Shown one piece after another: positions 62,612 to 64,000 of a DNA stretch of 64,000 nt. Position numbers and translations under genes: made by a program. This DNA comes from Chthoniobacteraceae bacterium (lineage in GTDB: Bacteria; Verrucomicrobiota; Verrucomicrobiia; Chthoniobacterales; Chthoniobacteraceae), in the NCBI GenBank assembly GCA_028293625.1, contig JAQGOL010000042.1, positions 1-64,000 on the forward strand, read 5' to 3'. Under the pieces are notes generated by a model. It saw only the letters and a list, made by a program, of their open reading frames with translations, did no database searches and was not told where the DNA came from. The first letter of the stretch is position 1. Each line of letters begins with the position of its first letter.

Positions 62612-64000
62612 TTACGCAGCGTTGCGATCGCCCGAGGACCGGCGCTTCCGCAGGCCGGCGAACCCAAGCAGACTGATTGCCCCAAGGAGCGCGGCGGACG
62701 TGGGCTCGGGGACGGCGACAATCTCGTATCCGCCGGTAAAGGGAATCGCCCGGTAGCCCGAGCCAAAGGTCGCGAAGACGACGTCGTTTTGGGTGAAGGC
62801 ACTCATAAATTCACTGGCATTGCCGCTGAAGAGCAGGCGATCGCTGGCCGTGGTTCCCAGAGTTGTGCCCGTGCCCGACCAATTGAGAATGCTCAACGTC
62901 GTGCCTGCAACATGCGTGCCGACGCCGGCAAACAGAAGATCCTGGCCACCGGTGCCGGTGCCGAAGTCGAGTGTGGAATTAGAATTGAGTGCCAGCAGCC
63001 CAAAGCTCTCCGAGGCGTTTGCCAGGCTGTTTGCCAACTGCAACGTGCCACTCGACCCGGTTGCGCCAAGTGTCAGGACGCTGGTCGGGCTATTTACCGC
63101 GTTGTCAGCTGAAAGAAGCAGCGTGCCTTGGGCAACGTTGATCGCAGTCGAACCGCTAATGCTTCCGGTGACCGTTAACGTGCCGCCGTTCACCGTCGTG
63201 GCTCCATGATATGTATTGGCTCCATCGAGCACTTGGGTGCCGTTGCCGGATTTGACCATGCTGATCGCATTCGCGCTGTTGGTGTCGGTGATCGTGCCGC
63301 TGAAGGTGGTGGTGCCGCCGGCTGGATTCAGTGTCAATGTCACAGGCGTGGCGGCCGCTCCATTGATCACCGAGCCGCCGTTGGCACCGAAGTTGGCGAG
63401 CGAGGCAACGGTCTGCGTGACGCCATTAAGATCGAGCGTCGCGCCGCTGGCGATCTGCACAGCCGAGCTGGCCGGCAGGATATTTGTCCCGGTGGCCACC
63501 GATGCGGTGCCTACCACTTCCAGTTCGCCATATCCGTCGTAGCCATTCAACTGTGTTCCAAAGTTGAAGCGGACGGCAGACACGCCGCTGGCCAGAAGTC
63601 CGCCTGCTGCGTTGAGCGAGGCAAGGTTTGTGCCTCCTCCCCCTGCAAAGTCGTCGTTGCTTCCGGGGATGGCCGTGAAGACGGTCGGATTAGCGACAGT
63701 CGAGTAACTGATGTCTGTAAGAGTAATCTTCGCGCGCCCGGAGTCCTGCCATTGAGAGAAGAGATTGATCGTCGTAAGGTCGTAGCCCGTGACGGAGGAG
63801 CCAAGCTTGTAGGTAAGCGACGCATTATTGGCGACCACATAGGTGCTGGTGAATTTGAAAGCCGGGATGGCACTGTCGGTCAGTACCCCGGCGGGTCCTG
63901 TGTTTTCGCTCCTGGCGTTGGTATTTGTGTTGGCGATAAGCGTGCCGCCAGAGGTCAACAAATTGTTGTTCGCCGGGGCGAAGCTGTAGGAGCCGGAATT
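62612..64000 (-). CDS. PEP-CTERM protein with autotransporter-type beta-strand repeats (5' end outside window)
   Basis: At least 462 codons open to the right edge, where the N-terminus lies beyond the window. Gly/Thr/Ser/Asn-rich repeats such as SGNGTQVLDGANTYHGATTV and LTLGATGSSGTLQLANSLAN mark the beta-strand repeats. The end is the tripartite PEP-CTERM signal: VAVPEPTSAALLGAISLLGF with RKRR after it. It is a surface protein for exosortase sorting. Unlike the relative at 46632-49803, its frame is unbroken through the part seen. Confidence 0.9.
   Translation of the reverse strand, partial: NSGSYSFAPANNNLLTSGGTLIANTNTNARSENTGPAGVLTDSAIPAFKFTSTYVVANNASLTYKLGSSVTGYDLTTINLFSQWQDSGRAKITLTDISYSTVANPTVFTAIPGSNDDFAGGGGTNLASLNAAGGLLASGVSAVRFNFGTQLNGYDGYGELEVVGTASVATGTNILPASSAVQIASGATLDLNGVTQTVASLANFGANGGSVINGAAATPVTLTLNPAGGTTTFSGTITDTNSANAISMVKSGNGTQVLDGANTYHGATTVNGGTLTVTGSISGSTAINVAQGTLLLSADNAVNSPTSVLTLGATGSSGTLQLANSLANASESFGLLALNSNSTLDFGTGTGGQDLLFAGVGTHVAGTTLSILNWSGTGTTLGTTASDRLLFSGNASEFMSAFTQNDVVFATFGSGYRAIPFTGGYEIVAVPEPTSAALLGAISLLGFAGLRKRRSSGDRNAA

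Noticed and set aside
1-64000. tRNA, rRNA, CRISPR array, integrase or transposase
   Set aside because: No cloverleaf with T-loop consensus, no regularly spaced repeats with spacers and no recombinase motifs were seen on reading both strands.

Overview
The window is a GC-rich bacterial chromosome segment, most likely from the Verrucomicrobiota. That placement rests on content, not on a marker gene: three proteins end in a VPEP/PEP-CTERM sorting tail, two of them large proteins of autotransporter-type beta-strand repeats; there is an ATP-type 6-phosphofructokinase of the PKTIDND group, a NirK with a fused cytochrome c next to FGE-like and SCO genes, and a cytochrome c/copper monooxygenase-like protein paired with a redoxin. 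Genes are dense and very often coupled by 4-bp ATGA overlaps. I saw no rRNA, tRNA, CRISPR array, integrase or insertion sequence.

Layout. 0-2.1 kb: sparse edge with an SGNH hydrolase and two hypothetical proteins. 2.2-10.9 kb (minus): FixJ-type regulator, PAS-GAF histidine kinase, receiver-only regulator, then a complete RND efflux pump (adaptor, pump, TolC-like channel). 11-12.9 kb: phosphofructokinase and a DUF4337-like membrane protein. 13.2-15.4 kb: hypothetical protein, a decayed SulP/STAS fragment, a strong terminator, a lipoprotein and a small outer membrane barrel protein. 15.5-24.2 kb (minus): a carbon-storage cluster of glycogen phosphorylase, D-lactate-type dehydrogenase, glycogen debranching enzyme, a 43-residue ORF, pyruvate kinase and a DcaP-like porin, i.e. 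glycogen to pyruvate and lactate. 24.5-29.4 kb (plus): AAE-family transporter, PPK2 polyphosphate kinase, SulP anion transporter, hypothetical protein. 29.4-34.5 kb (minus): TetR regulator with its own palindromic operator, DHA2 exporter, HlyD/EmrA adaptor and TolC-like channel.

34.6-36.1 kb holds a CLC-family protein with fluoride-type (CLC-F) signature residues, preceded by an RNA that matches the fluoride (crcB) riboswitch; the two observations support each other. 36.2-40.7 kb: periplasmic hypothetical, DUF1275 membrane protein, then nirK-FGE-SCO for nitrite reduction and copper handling. 40.8-43 kb: sirtuin, helical hypothetical protein, a 21-bp tandem repeat, a zinc-ribbon protein and a truncated SDR. 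43.3-46.4 kb: a second EmrAB-like pair without its own outer membrane channel.

46.6-52 kb is a zone of broken genes: a beta-strand-repeat PEP-CTERM gene with two frameshifts and one nonsense codon, and a histidine kinase split inside its H-box, next to an intact LuxR-type regulator. 52.7-64 kb: a PEP-CTERM protein, a GYF-like membrane protein, a second AAE transporter with an 11-bp-arm palindrome at its start, an RsbRD-type histidine kinase, a DUF2293 protein, a nitronate monooxygenase-like protein, an HU protein with a histone-like tail, the cytochrome c/copper monooxygenase-like protein plus redoxin, and a second large PEP-CTERM gene running off the right edge.

A recurring inverted motif (core GGACC-AA-GGTCC and relatives) occurs in or near five intergenic regions and may be the binding site of one of the FixJ/LuxR regulators encoded here.
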